From Pseudomonas benzenivorans (GTDB taxonomy: Bacteria > Pseudomonadota > Gammaproteobacteria > Pseudomonadales > Pseudomonadaceae): DNA of 64,000 bases. Within the stretch, counting starts at the first letter, position 1; every line of letters starts with the position of its first letter. Under the pieces are notes generated by a model that searched no databases, was not told the DNA's origin, and saw only the letters and a program-made list of their open reading frames with translations. Shown here piece by piece: positions 19,526-28,164 of the stretch. Made by a program: the position numbers and the translations under genes. Location of the stretch: contig NZ_CP073346.1 in NCBI RefSeq assembly GCF_024397895.1, forward strand, positions 1,674,001 through 1,738,000, read 5' to 3'.

Positions 19526-20404
19526 CTAGCGGATGCCTGCGCAGTGATCCTGTTCGGCCAGCGCCGGGGTGTACCAGAGGTAATCGGCCTGTCCCGCGCC
19601 GACCCGGCTGCCGACCTCGGCCAGCATCAGCACCTGGGTGCCCTGAGGGTGTCCCAGGTCGGCCAGGTGCAGGGGCACGCCCAGGTCGCGGCGCACGTGA
19701 TAGGCGCCGGCCAGCAGCAGGCTCGGCGGCGGCGCAGCCAACAGCGCCTCGGCCATGCGCCGGTCGCGCTGCTGCTGCACGGCGAGCATGGCCGGCAGCT
19801 GGCTGTCCGGCAGCTTGTCGCAATGGGCCAGGCGGATCTGCTGCAGCAGCGCCTGGCGTACCGGCGGCGCGTTCGACTGCGCCCCGGCGAGCGGCGGCGG
19901 CTGGCGATAGATCGACATGACCTCGTCGCGCCTCAGGTTGGCCGGCAACGTCGGATAGGGCTGGGCCAGGGCGTGGCGCACGACCGGCCCGTACAGCGCC
20001 CAGTCCCAGCCGGGCTGCCAGGCCAGGGCCGCTGGCAGGTCGGCCGGCGCCTGGCCGTCGGCGAGGCGCTGGCGGGTCGCTTCGACCTTGTCCTGCTGAT
20101 CCGGGCCGAGCATCTCCAGCAACAGGCTGCCCTGCGCGCGCCGCGCCGCCAGGGCCTGCAGCAGCCACAGCTGCAGGGCATGGTGATCCGGGTTGTCGTG
20201 CTGTTCGCCGACCAGCACCCGGGGCGAGCCGGCCAGGCGCTCGACCAGCTGCGCCGGGCTCAGGTGCCGGCCGCTGGACAGCTCGATGATCTGCCCCAAC
20301 TGCGCATGCTGGCGCCCTTCCGGGCTCTGCCAGTCCGGTAACGGCGGCAAGGCGGCCTGACAGCCGGCGAGCAGCAACAAAAGGGCCATCCAAAGCGTAC
20401 GCAC
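19526..20404 (-). CDS. phuW: ChaN-family heme-binding lipoprotein PhuW
   Basis: A 292-aa lipoprotein with lipobox LLLLAGCQ (Cys about residue 14) and the ChaN/DUF399 fold (VLVGEQHDNPDHHALQLWLL; LLEMLGPDQQ; GAYHVRRDLG). Members bind heme as dimers. The GTG at 20404 has GAGGAG 6 nt upstream; the TTG two codons earlier is embedded too close to it. It ends the phuUVW run and matches phuW of P. aeruginosa (PA4705) in position. Confidence 0.85.
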   Translation of the reverse strand: MRTLWMALLLLLAGCQAALPPLPDWQSPEGRQHAQLGQIIELSSGRHLSPAQLVERLAGSPRVLVGEQHDNPDHHALQLWLLQALAARRAQGSLLLEMLGPDQQDKVEATRQRLADGQAPADLPAALAWQPGWDWALYGPVVRHALAQPYPTLPANLRRDEVMSIYRQPPPLAGAQSNAPPVRQALLQQIRLAHCDKLPDSQLPAMLAVQQQRDRRMAEALLAAPPPSLLLAGAYHVRRDLGVPLHLADLGHPQGTQVLMLAEVGSRVGAGQADYLWYTPALAEQDHCAGIR

Positions 20405-20414
20405 AGGCAACTCC

Positions 20415-21182
20415 TCAGCGGGCGACTATCAGCGGGTGGCCACGCTCGGGGTGGCGCTGCACCAGCACTTCCAGGCCGAACACGGCCTGCAGCGGCTCGG
20501 CACGCAGCACCTGCTCGGGCGTGCCCTGAACATGGGCGCGGCCGCCGGCCAGCAGCAGCAGGCGGTCGCAGTAGCGCGCCGCCAGGTTGAGGTCGTGGAG
20601 AATCACCAGCACCGCGCCGCCCTGCTCGGCGAAACGCCGCGTGGCCTGCAGCGTGGTGTGCTGGTGCAGGGGGTCGAGCATTGAGGTCGGCTCGTCGAGC
20701 AGCAGGCTCTGCCCTGCCCCGCCCGGCCAGAGCTGGGCCAGCACCCGGGCCAGGTGCACGCGCTGGCGTTCGCCGCCGGACAGGGCCAGGTAGCTGCGGC
20801 CGACCAGGTGCTCGGCATCCGCGGCCCGCAGGGCCTCGGCGACCACCTGGGCATCGCGCAGCCGGCCGCTGGCGTGTGGCAGGCGCCCCATGGCCACCAC
20901 CTCCTCGACGCGAAAGGCGAAGTTCAGCGTCGAACTCTGCGGCAACACCGCCAGGCGCCGCGCCCGCTCGTCGCCCGGCCAGTCATCCAGGCCGCGCCGA
21001 TCCAGCCAGACCCTGCCATTGTCCGCCGGCAGCTCGCCGCAGAGCGCGCCGAGCAGGGTGCTCTTGCCGGCGCCATTGGGCCCCAGCACGCCGAGCACCT
21101 CGCCGGGCCGCAGTTCGAGGTCGATGCCCTGCAGCACGGTGCGGCTGCCGCGCCTGACCGCCAGGTTCTGCGCGCGTAGCAT
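20415..21182 (-). CDS. phuV: Heme ABC transporter ATP-binding protein
   Basis: A 255-aa ATPase of the HmuV type that powers heme import across the inner membrane. Walker [10 protein letters not shown] (about 36-44), signature LSGGERQRV, Walker B LLLDEPTS, and switch His in LHDLNLA are all present. Its ATG overlaps the phuU stop (TGATG). The long stop-free upstream frame belongs to a shadow of phuU. Confidence 0.93.
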   Translation of the reverse strand: MLRAQNLAVRRGSRTVLQGIDLELRPGEVLGVLGPNGAGKSTLLGALCGELPADNGRVWLDRRGLDDWPGDERARRLAVLPQSSTLNFAFRVEEVVAMGRLPHASGRLRDAQVVAEALRAADAEHLVGRSYLALSGGERQRVHLARVLAQLWPGGAGQSLLLDEPTSMLDPLHQHTTLQATRRFAEQGGAVLVILHDLNLAARYCDRLLLLAGGRAHVQGTPEQVLRAEPLQAVFGLEVLVQRHPERGHPLIVAR

Positions 21183-22219
21183 CAGGCGCGCCCCCGCAGC
21201 AGCAGGTAGAGGAAGAACGGCGCGCCGATCAGGGCGGTGACGATGCCGATCGGCAGCTCCGCCGGCGCCAGCAGCATGCGGGCGACCAGGTCGGCCAGCA
21301 GCAGCAGGCTGGCCCCGGCCAGCGCCGCGGCCGGCAACAACAGGCGGTGATCCGGGCCCACCAGCAGGCGCATCAGGTGCGGCACCACCAGGCCGATAAA
21401 GCCGATCATCCCCGCCGCCGCCACCGCCGCGCCGACCCCCAGGGCGGTGCACAGCACCAGTTCGCGCTTGAGCCGCTCCACGGCGAAACCCAGGTGGCGC
21501 GCCTCCGACTCGCCGAGCAACAGGGCGTTCAGCGCCCGCGCCCGGCGCGGCAGCCACAGCGCCACGCCGCAGGTCACCAGCAGCAAGGGCCAGAGGCGCG
21601 CGTAGCTGGCGCCGTTGAGACTGCCGAGGTTCCAGAAGGTCAGGCTGCGCAGGGTCGCATCGTCAGCCAGGTAAGTGAACAGGCCGATCGCCGCGCCGGC
21701 CAGGGCGGTCAGGGCGATACCGGCCAGGAGCATGGTCGCCACGCTGGTCTGGCCATCGCGCCGCCCCAGGCGATAGACCAGCGCGGTCACCGCCAGGCCG
21801 CCGGCGAAGGCGAACAGCGACAACAGATAAGGCGTCAGGACCTCGGGCAGGCCGCCGAGCGCCGCGCCGCCAACGATCGCCACGGCCGCGCCCAGGGCCG
21901 CACCACTGGACACGCCGACCAGGCCTGGGTCGGCCAGGGGGTTGCGGAACAGGCCCTGCATCGCCACCCCGCACAGCGCCAGCACGGCGCCGACCGTCAG
22001 GCCCAGCAGCGAGCGCGGCAGGCGTATCTGCCCGAGGATCAGCTCGGCCTGCAGCAGCTCATCGCCGCCCAGGGGCAGGCCGAGCAGGCGCAGCGCCGCC
22101 TGCAGGGTATCGGCCAGGGGCAGGCTGACCGGCCCCAGGGCGAGCGACAGCCACAGCGCCAGCAGCAAGAGCAGGCCCAGCGCGACAAACAGTGTGCGCG
22201 GTTGGATGGCGGGATGCAT
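21182..22219 (-). CDS. phuU: Heme ABC transporter permease (FecCD type)
   Basis: A 345-aa permease with about ten transmembrane helices, typical of FecCD/BtuC proteins ([31 protein letters not shown] near 80-110; EARHLGF coupling helix; [10 protein letters not shown] near 275). The ATG at 22219 gives normal length; an upstream extension would be non-membrane sequence. It pairs with PhuV. The genes for the periplasmic heme-binding protein (phuT), cytoplasmic PhuS and receptor PhuR that normally precede it are missing here. Confidence 0.9.
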   Translation of the reverse strand: MHPAIQPRTLFVALGLLLLLALWLSLALGPVSLPLADTLQAALRLLGLPLGGDELLQAELILGQIRLPRSLLGLTVGAVLALCGVAMQGLFRNPLADPGLVGVSSGAALGAAVAIVGGAALGGLPEVLTPYLLSLFAFAGGLAVTALVYRLGRRDGQTSVATMLLAGIALTALAGAAIGLFTYLADDATLRSLTFWNLGSLNGASYARLWPLLLVTCGVALWLPRRARALNALLLGESEARHLGFAVERLKRELVLCTALGVGAAVAAAGMIGFIGLVVPHLMRLLVGPDHRLLLPAAALAGASLLLLADLVARMLLAPAELPIGIVTALIGAPFFLYLLLRGRA

Positions 22220-22400
22220 GAGGTAGGCGGGACCTGGCGGCCGGAAGTTGGCAGGCAGGATAAAAGGCCGAGGGGCTGGCCGCCAGCCCGGCGATGGCGC
22301 AGGCCCCACTGAGCGCGCGATGGTTTCAGACCAGCGGACCGCCACTCCCTTGGCAATCCGGCGCGAGGCGGCATAATGCCGGCCTGCCGTGGAGACACCG

Positions 22401-22718
22401 ATGAAGCGTTTATGCGCCCCGCAAGAGCTGGCCGAGGGCCAGAGCCGGGGCTTTGAAATTGAAGGACGCAAGCTGCTGGCCGTGCGCAAGGACGGCCAGG
22501 TGTACGCCTACCACAACCGCTGCCCCCATCGCGGCATCCCCCTGGAATGGCTGCCGGACCAGTTCCTCGATGCCAGCGCCAGCCTGATCCAGTGCGCCAC
22601 CCATGGCGCGCTGTTTCTCATCGACTCGGGCGAGTGTGTGGCCGGCCCCTGCGCCGGGCAGGCGCTCGAGGCGCTGAGCTGCGTGGAAGACGCCGAGGGC
22701 ATCTGGGTCCAGTCGTAG
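22401..22718 (+). CDS. Rieske [2Fe-2S] ferredoxin-like protein
   Basis: A 105-aa small soluble Rieske protein with both cluster motifs: CPHRG (C-x-H) and CATHG (C-x2-H). It resembles ferredoxin subunits of NirD/biphenyl-dioxygenase type but has no oxygenase beside it. The GGAG 6 nt before the ATG at 22401 fixes the start; a GTG 12 bp upstream overlaps that site. The electron partner is unknown. It is divergent from phuU. Confidence 0.9.
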   Translation: MKRLCAPQELAEGQSRGFEIEGRKLLAVRKDGQVYAYHNRCPHRGIPLEWLPDQFLDASASLIQCATHGALFLIDSGECVAGPCAGQALEALSCVEDAEGIWVQS

Positions 22719-22748
22719 CCCACGATCCATCCGCCACGATGCCCATGC

Positions 22749-22823
22749 AGCGTAGGGTGCGCCGCGCGCACCAGCGTTCGGGACCATGGCGTGTATCCAT
22801 CGGTGCCCATGGCGCACCCTCCC
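22749..22823. repeat. REP/REPIN-like inverted repeat pair
   Basis: Two inverted copies of a REP-like sequence lie between the Rieske gene and sfsA: GTAGGGTGCGCCGCGCGCACC (22752-22772) and GGTGCCCATGGCGCACCCTCC (22802-22822). GGGTGCGCC and its complement GGCGCACCC face each other across about 30 bp, the usual REPIN arrangement in pseudomonads. It lies between two convergent genes. Confidence 0.6.
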
Positions 22824-22825
22824 CC

Positions 22826-23533
22826 CTAAAGCCGCACCTCGAGCCGGCGCACCAGGCGCACCTCGCTCGGACTGATGTCCGCCCCATAGGCCAGCACCTC
22901 GACACCGGCGCCGATCGCCTCGCGCAGGGCGGTGGCGTAGGCCGGGTCGATCTCCTCGGCAGGGCGCACCGCGTCGATCCCGCTCAGGTTGACGCAATAC
23001 AGCTGCACGGCGCGCACGCCGGCGCGGGCCAGCGCCGCCAGCTCGCGCAGGTGCTTGGCGCCGCGCTCGGTGCGCGCATCCGGGAAGGCCGCCACCGCGG
23101 AGCCGGCGAAGCCCAGGGTCACGCTCTTCACCTCGACGAAGGCCGGGCCGTCCGGGTAGTCCAGGCGAAAGTCGATACGGCTGCGCTCCTGGCCATAGGG
23201 CACCTCGCGCTTCAGCCCGGTGAAGCCGGCCAGCTCGCCGATCAGACCGGCCTGCAGCGCTTCCTCCACCAGGCCGTTGGCCCGCGCGGTATTGATCACG
23301 GCCAGACGCCCATGGGGGGTCTCGCCGAGTTCCCAGGTCCCCGGCAGCTTGCGCTTGGGGTCGTCCGAGCGGCTGAACCAGACCCGCGCGCCCTCGCTCA
23401 TGCAATTGAGCATCGAACCGGTGTTGGGACAGTGAATGGTCAGCGGCTCGCCAGTCGCCGTCTCGATGTCGGCGAGAAAGCGCTTGTAGCGGCGCAGCAA
23501 TCGACCCGGCTGCAGCGGCGGATCAAAGCGCAT
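22826..23533 (-). CDS. sfsA: Sugar fermentation stimulation protein homologue
   Basis: A 235-aa SfsA-family protein. N-terminal OB-like domain ([23 protein letters not shown]) and a C-terminal restriction-nuclease-like domain with VEVKSVTLG and [14 protein letters not shown]. The biochemical role is not established; in E. coli it was linked to maltose gene expression and DNA binding. Its start overlaps the end of the aminotransferase gene by 11 bp. Confidence 0.94.
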   Translation of the reverse strand: MRFDPPLQPGRLLRRYKRFLADIETATGEPLTIHCPNTGSMLNCMSEGARVWFSRSDDPKRKLPGTWELGETPHGRLAVINTARANGLVEEALQAGLIGELAGFTGLKREVPYGQERSRIDFRLDYPDGPAFVEVKSVTLGFAGSAVAAFPDARTERGAKHLRELAALARAGVRAVQLYCVNLSGIDAVRPAEEIDPAYATALREAIGAGVEVLAYGADISPSEVRLVRRLEVRL

Positions 23534-24704
23534 CGGACCGCCAGCTCTTCAGCCCACGGGCGATGCGCTCGACCGCCTGCTGCAGGCGCGGCAGGTCCTG
23601 GGTGTAGGCGAAGCGCACGTGCTGGCTGGCCAGATGCCGGCCGAAGTCCAGTCCTGGGGTGAAGGCCACGTGCTCGGTTTCCAGGAAATGCTGGCAGAAG
23701 GCGAAGGCGTCGCCGCCGAAGGCGCTGATGTCGGCATATAGATAGAAGGCGCCCTCCGGCTCCACGGCGATCCGGAAACCCAGCTCGCGCAGGGCCGGCA
23801 GGAGGAAGTCGCGGCGCCGCTGGAACGCGTGCCGGCGCTGCTCGCAGATCGCCAGGGTCTGCGCCTCGAAGCAGGCCAGGGCGGCGTGCTGGGCCATGCT
23901 CGGGGCACTGATATAGAGGTTCTGCGCCAGCTTCTCCAGCTCGGGCACCGCCGCCGGCGGCGCCACCAGCCAGCCCAGGCGCCAGCCGGTCATGCCGAAG
24001 TACTTGGAAAAACTGTTGAGAACGAAGGCCTCGTCATCCACTTCCAGCACGCTGGGCGCATCCATCCCGTAGGTCAGGCCGTGGTAGATCTCATCGACCA
24101 CCAGGTGGCCACCGCGCTCCCTGAGCGCCTGGGACAGCGCGGCCAGCTCGTCTCGCTGCAACAGGGTGCCGGTCGGGTTGGCGGGCGAGGCGACCAGAGC
24201 GCCGACGCTGTCGCCATCCCAATGCCCGGCCACCAGCTCGGGGGTCAGCTGGTAGCGCACCTCGGGGCCCACCGGCACCAGCTGCGCGGCGCCTTCGATC
24301 AGGCGCAGGAAGTGACGGTTGCACGGGTAGCCCGGGTCGGCCAGCAGCCAGTGCTTGCCCGGATCGACCAGCAGGCTGCTGGCCAGCAGCAGGGCCCCGG
24401 AACCACCGGGGGTAATCAAAATCCGCTCAGGGTCTATGCTCAACCGATAGCGTTGCGCGTAGAAGCCGGCAATCGCTTCGCGCAAGGCGGGTATGCCCCG
24501 CGCCGCGGTGTAACGGGTATGCCCGGCCGCCAGCGCGGCCTGGCCGGCGGCGACGATGGGTTCGGCGGTGGTGAAATCCGGCTCGCCGATCTCCAGATGG
24601 ATCACGTCGTGGCCAGCGGCCTGCAACTGGTTGGCGCGGGCGAGCAAGGCCATGACGTGGAAGGGTTCGATGGCGCGGCTACGCGCACTGTAGGACTGGG
24701 CCAT
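23523..24704 (-). CDS. PLP-dependent class I/II aminotransferase
   Basis: A 393-aa fold-type I aminotransferase. Visible: [35 protein letters not shown], substrate segment [18 protein letters not shown], and the PLP-lysine in [16 protein letters not shown]. Substrate is not readable from sequence; family members act on alanine, aspartate or aromatic amino acids. It precedes dksA (divergent), as in P. aeruginosa (PA4722 by memory). Confidence 0.9.
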   Translation of the reverse strand: MAQSYSARSRAIEPFHVMALLARANQLQAAGHDVIHLEIGEPDFTTAEPIVAAGQAALAAGHTRYTAARGIPALREAIAGFYAQRYRLSIDPERILITPGGSGALLLASSLLVDPGKHWLLADPGYPCNRHFLRLIEGAAQLVPVGPEVRYQLTPELVAGHWDGDSVGALVASPANPTGTLLQRDELAALSQALRERGGHLVVDEIYHGLTYGMDAPSVLEVDDEAFVLNSFSKYFGMTGWRLGWLVAPPAAVPELEKLAQNLYISAPSMAQHAALACFEAQTLAICEQRRHAFQRRRDFLLPALRELGFRIAVEPEGAFYLYADISAFGGDAFAFCQHFLETEHVAFTPGLDFGRHLASQHVRFAYTQDLPRLQQAVERIARGLKSWRSDAL

Positions 24705-24902
24705 GGACCTGCCTTGAAAGAGGTTGGAAGGCGGATTCTAACCAAGGGCCAGGCGAAACGGCAGCAACCTCGACAACCGGGAGTGGCGCGGCTTCAAACG
24801 ATCTGGTAAGTTCGCCCGCTTGCAGCCGCAGGGCCGGTTTAAAATCGGCAAAGGGACACCACTCCTGCGCAGTGGATTAGAGAGAGTGAGAGGCGGTCAT
24901 CC

Positions 24903-25346
24903 ATGCCCACCAAAGCAAAAGCAAAGAGCAGCCAACTGATTCGTGGCTTCGAACCCTACCAAGAGAGCAAGGGTGAGGAGTACATGAGTGAGCCGATGCG
25001 CGCCCACTTTACCGGCATCCTCAACAAGTGGAAGCTGGAACTGATGCAGGAAGTCGACCGTACCGTGCATCACATGCAGGACGAAGCGGCCAACTTCCCC
25101 GATCCGGCCGATCGCGCCAGCCAGGAAGAAGAGTTCAGCCTGGAACTGCGTGCCCGCGACCGTGAGCGCAAGCTGATCAAGAAGATCGACGAGACCCTCG
25201 AGCTGATCGAGGAGAACGAGTACGGCTGGTGCGACTCCTGCGGCGTCGAGATCGGCATCCGTCGCCTCGAGGCGCGCCCCACCGCCACCCTGTGCATCGA
25301 CTGCAAGACCCTGGCGGAAATCAAGGAAAAACAGATCGGTTCCTGA
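24903..25346 (+). CDS. dksA: RNA polymerase-binding transcription factor DksA
   Basis: A 147-aa DksA that enters the RNA polymerase secondary channel and works with ppGpp to reset rRNA and amino-acid gene transcription. Coiled-coil region about residues 35-110 with the acidic tip DPADRASQEEE, then the four-cysteine zinc finger CDSCGVEIG and CIDCK. Its terminator follows, and then gluQ, the conserved gene order. Confidence 0.97.
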   Translation: MPTKAKAKSSQLIRGFEPYQESKGEEYMSEPMRAHFTGILNKWKLELMQEVDRTVHHMQDEAANFPDPADRASQEEEFSLELRARDRERKLIKKIDETLELIEENEYGWCDSCGVEIGIRRLEARPTATLCIDCKTLAEIKEKQIGS

Positions 25347-25352
25347 TCCGAT

Positions 25353-25382
25353 CACGGGGCGCTCAGGCGCCCCGTGTTGTTT
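25353..25382 (+). terminator. dksA terminator
   Basis: Stem CACGGGGCGC, loop TCAG, stem GCGCCCCGTG, then TTGTTT. It begins 6 bp after the dksA stop. Confidence 0.85.
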
Positions 25383-25433
25383 CCGCCCCTCAGCCGCCCG
25401 CTACGCCGCCCTCCAGCCTTTCAGCCCGCGCGC

Positions 25434-26321
25434 ATGAACGCTCCCCGCTACATCGGTCGTTTCGCCCCCACGCCCAGTGGCTACCTGCACTTCGGCTCCC
25501 TGGTCGCCGCCCTGGCCTCCTACCTGGATGCCCGCGCCGTCGATGGCCACTGGCTGCTGCGCATGGAAGACCTGGACCCGCCCCGCGAAGTGCCCGGCGC
25601 CCAGGATGCGATCCTGCGAACCCTGGAAAGCTACGGCTTGCACTGGGACGGCGAACTGGTGCGACAGAGCGCGCGGCATGCCGAGTACGAGGCGCTGATC
25701 CAGCGCCTGCTCGCGTCCGGCCTGGCCTATGCCTGCACCTGTTCACGCAAGCAACTGGAGGGCTATCAGGGGGTCTATCCGGGCTTCTGCCGCGACGCCG
25801 GCCATGCGCCGCAGGACGCGGCGATCCGCCTGCGGGTGCCGCAGCTGAGCTACGGTTTCACCGACCGCGTGCAGGGCGCGTATCACCAGCACCTGGGCCA
25901 TGAGGTGGGGGACTTCGTCATTCGCCGCCGCGACGGGCTGTACGCCTACCAGTTGGCGGTGGTGCTCGACGATGCCTGGCAAGGCGTCACCGACGTGGTG
26001 CGTGGCGCCGACCTGCTGGACTCCACCCCGCGCCAGCTGTACCTGCAGGAGCTGCTCGGCGCGGCCCAGCCACGCTACCTGCACGTACCGCTGATCATCC
26101 AGCCGGACGGCCACAAGCTGGGCAAGTCCTACCGCTCCCCGCCCCTGCCCGCCGACCGGGCCGCGCCGCTGCTGGTGCGCGCCCTGCATGCCCTGGGCCA
26201 GGCCGTGCCGGCGGAACTCGAGGGCGCGCGCCCCGAGCAGCTGCTGGCCTGGGCCAGTCAGCACTGGGTTCCCGGGCGCATCCCCCACAGCCGCACCCTG
26301 GCCGAGGCGCAGCTGCGCTAA
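25434..26321 (+). CDS. gluQ: Glutamyl-Q tRNA(Asp) synthetase
   Basis: A 295-aa paralogue of the catalytic part of glutamyl-tRNA synthetase that charges the queuosine base of tRNA-Asp with glutamate. ATP-binding HIGH-like motif GYLHFGS (about 17-23), KLGKS loop, and a zinc site in the CTCSRKQLEGY...C region (about 101-121). No anticodon-binding domain, as expected. The ATG at 25434 gives the conserved MNAPRYIGRFAPTPSG start. It is the last backbone gene before the catabolic region. Confidence 0.95.
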   Translation: MNAPRYIGRFAPTPSGYLHFGSLVAALASYLDARAVDGHWLLRMEDLDPPREVPGAQDAILRTLESYGLHWDGELVRQSARHAEYEALIQRLLASGLAYACTCSRKQLEGYQGVYPGFCRDAGHAPQDAAIRLRVPQLSYGFTDRVQGAYHQHLGHEVGDFVIRRRDGLYAYQLAVVLDDAWQGVTDVVRGADLLDSTPRQLYLQELLGAAQPRYLHVPLIIQPDGHKLGKSYRSPPLPADRAAPLLVRALHALGQAVPAELEGARPEQLLAWASQHWVPGRIPHSRTLAEAQLR

Positions 26322-26330
26322 GCCCTGGAC

Positions 26331-27248
26331 CTAGATCTCTGGCTGCAACTGCGCCTCGTCACGCGCCAATTCTGCTTCCTCGACCAGCCAGGACCAGAAC
26401 ACCTCGGCCTGGGGCGACATGTACTGATGGGCCGGGCAGGCCAGGTAGAACGCTTCGTTGGTGGCGATCCGCTGCTCGAAAGGCGCCACCAGGCGTCCAC
26501 TGGCAATCATGCCGGCGACCAGCGAGGTGCGCCCGAGCGCCAGGCCGTGACCGAGCGCGGCCATCTCCAAGGCGGTGATCAGGGTGTCGAATTGCAAGCC
26601 CTGGGAGGGATCGACCTTGTGGAACCCGGTCTGATTGAGCCAGTGCCCCCAGCCCTCCTCGTAGCCGATCACGTGCAGCAGGGTGTGCCCTCCCAGCGCA
26701 TCGGGCGAGGCCGGTGGCGGCTCGCCGGTGTTGAGCAGCGGCGCGCACACCGGGAACAGGTCGTCCCACGTCAGGCGACTGGACTTGTAGCCCGGCCACA
26801 CGCCCTGGCCGTAGCGGATTTCCATGTCGGCCTCCTTCTCTCGCTCATCCAGCCAGATATTGCTGGTGAAACGCAGGCCGACTTCCGGATGGCGGGCGCG
26901 GAAGCGCTCCAGTCGCGGGGCCAGCCAGGTGGTGAAGAACACCAGGTTGGCCCTGACGGTCAGCAGACGCTTGCGGCCCTGACCGAAGAGCTCGTCGGTG
27001 GCCGCGGCCAGGCGCTCGACGGCCTCGTGCACCACCGGCATGTAGGCCTGACCCGCCTCGGTCAGCTCCAGCCCGCGCGGCAGGCGTTTGAACAGGCTGA
27101 CGCCGAGCTGCGACTCCAGCCCCTTGACCTGCTGACTGATCGCCGCCTGGGTCAGGTTCAGCTCGGTAGCCGCCTGGGTGAAGTTCAGGTGGCGGGCCGA
27201 CGCCTCGAACGAGCGCAACCAGTTCAGTGGGGGAAGCCGTTTCTTCAT
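26331..27248 (-). CDS. LysR-family regulator, GcvA-like (candidate DddR)
   Basis: A 305-aa LysR regulator of the GcvA/AmpR subgroup: HTH about residues 18-40 (LNFTQAATELNLTQAAISQQVKGLE) and a PBP2 effector domain. It lies 15 bp after the iclR gene and so is probably in the same transcript, downstream of the ddd genes. In Marinomonas the ddd cluster ends with a LysR gene, dddR, which activates dddD in response to DMSP; this is the positional equivalent. The effector is unproven. Sequence identity to DddR cannot be checked here. Confidence 0.8.
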   Translation of the reverse strand: MKKRLPPLNWLRSFEASARHLNFTQAATELNLTQAAISQQVKGLESQLGVSLFKRLPRGLELTEAGQAYMPVVHEAVERLAAATDELFGQGRKRLLTVRANLVFFTTWLAPRLERFRARHPEVGLRFTSNIWLDEREKEADMEIRYGQGVWPGYKSSRLTWDDLFPVCAPLLNTGEPPPASPDALGGHTLLHVIGYEEGWGHWLNQTGFHKVDPSQGLQFDTLITALEMAALGHGLALGRTSLVAGMIASGRLVAPFEQRIATNEAFYLACPAHQYMSPQAEVFWSWLVEEAELARDEAQLQPEI

Positions 27249-27263
27249 CGCTAACGCTCGCTA

Positions 27264-28046
27264 TCAGTCCCTGACGACCTCCGTGTCGGTGATCAGCTGA
27301 CCCAACTCCCCGGCCGCCTCACGCAAGAGGGGAGTATATGCCAGCAGCTCATCGAGGCTCTTGCCTATGAGCGGCGCATGGGTGAACAGACAGGCGAACA
27401 AGCGACCATCGCCGGCGCGGATCGGCACCGCGCAGGCCACCAGGCCGTCGACGAACTCTTCGTTGTCGATGCCCAGCTCGTCTTCGCGGGTCCTCTGCAG
27501 CGCCGCCTCCAGCTCGGCCGCGCTGGTCAGGGTGTTGCGCGCGAAGCGCTGCAACGGCAGGTTGTTGAGGATGCGCTGGCGCCGGTCCCTGGGCAGCGAG
27601 CTGAGGTAGAGCTTGCCGCTGGCGGTGCACCAGATCGGCGTATGGCTGCCGACCGGCAGGTGCACCTGCAGGGGCCGATCGGTCTGTACCCGGTCGTAGT
27701 AGATCATCTCGGTGCCGTTGGGGATGGCAATGCCGCAGGTCTCGCCGATCTGCGCCGTGAGGCGCTTCAGAATGGCCTGGCGCGGCGCCTTGAAGCGCCC
27801 GCTGTAGAGCACGCCGAGGGCGATGTCGTGCATGCGGTCGCCGGGCACGATGAGGCCGCGCATGTTGATCTGCAGGTAGCCGTCGCCTTCGAGCTGGCTG
27901 AGCAGGCGGTGGATGCTCGGCTTGGGGATGTCCAGCTGATAGGCGAGGTCGGCCGGCGACAGGGGCCGCTCCGCCTTGGACACCGCCTCGATGATCTCCA
28001 GCACCCGGCTGATCGAGGAGCCTTTTTCTCGCGTTGTGGTGGTCAC
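27264..28046 (-). CDS. IclR-family transcriptional regulator
   Basis: A 260-aa IclR-type regulator: winged HTH (about 13-75; SPADLAYQLDIPKPSIHRLLSQL), and an effector-binding GAF-like domain (about 90-250). Start GTG at 28046 has GGAG 7 nt upstream. It lies between the dddC terminator and the LysR gene. IclR proteins typically repress catabolic operons and bind palindromes; the GTGACC-N4-GGTCAC palindromes in this region are possible sites, which is inference. Confidence 0.88.
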   Translation of the reverse strand: MTTTTREKGSSISRVLEIIEAVSKAERPLSPADLAYQLDIPKPSIHRLLSQLEGDGYLQINMRGLIVPGDRMHDIALGVLYSGRFKAPRQAILKRLTAQIGETCGIAIPNGTEMIYYDRVQTDRPLQVHLPVGSHTPIWCTASGKLYLSSLPRDRRQRILNNLPLQRFARNTLTSAAELEAALQRTREDELGIDNEEFVDGLVACAVPIRAGDGRLFACLFTHAPLIGKSLDELLAYTPLLREAAGELGQLITDTEVVRD

Positions 28047-28089
28047 GTGCTGTCTCCGTTGTAGGACGGGCGAGCGCTGAGCAGAACGG

Positions 28090-28121
28090 AAAAGGCCACG
28101 CCCCCTTGCGTGGGCGTGGCC
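28090..28121 (-). terminator. dddC terminator
   Basis: Perfect 10-bp stem GGCCACGCCC / GGGCGTGGCC with an 8-nt loop. On the minus strand it is followed by TTTT, 44 bp after the dddC stop, separating dddBC from the regulators. Confidence 0.75.
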
Positions 28122-28164
28122 TCCGGCCCGCAGCAGGTGCAGGCTGCCCGCAGCCTGCCGACGC

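Noticed and set aside
22220..22400. Cobalamin or heme-related riboswitch upstream of phuU
   Set aside because: I looked for the conserved B12-box and the GCCACTG element on the phuU strand and did not find them in a proper order. PhuV is also of HmuV type.
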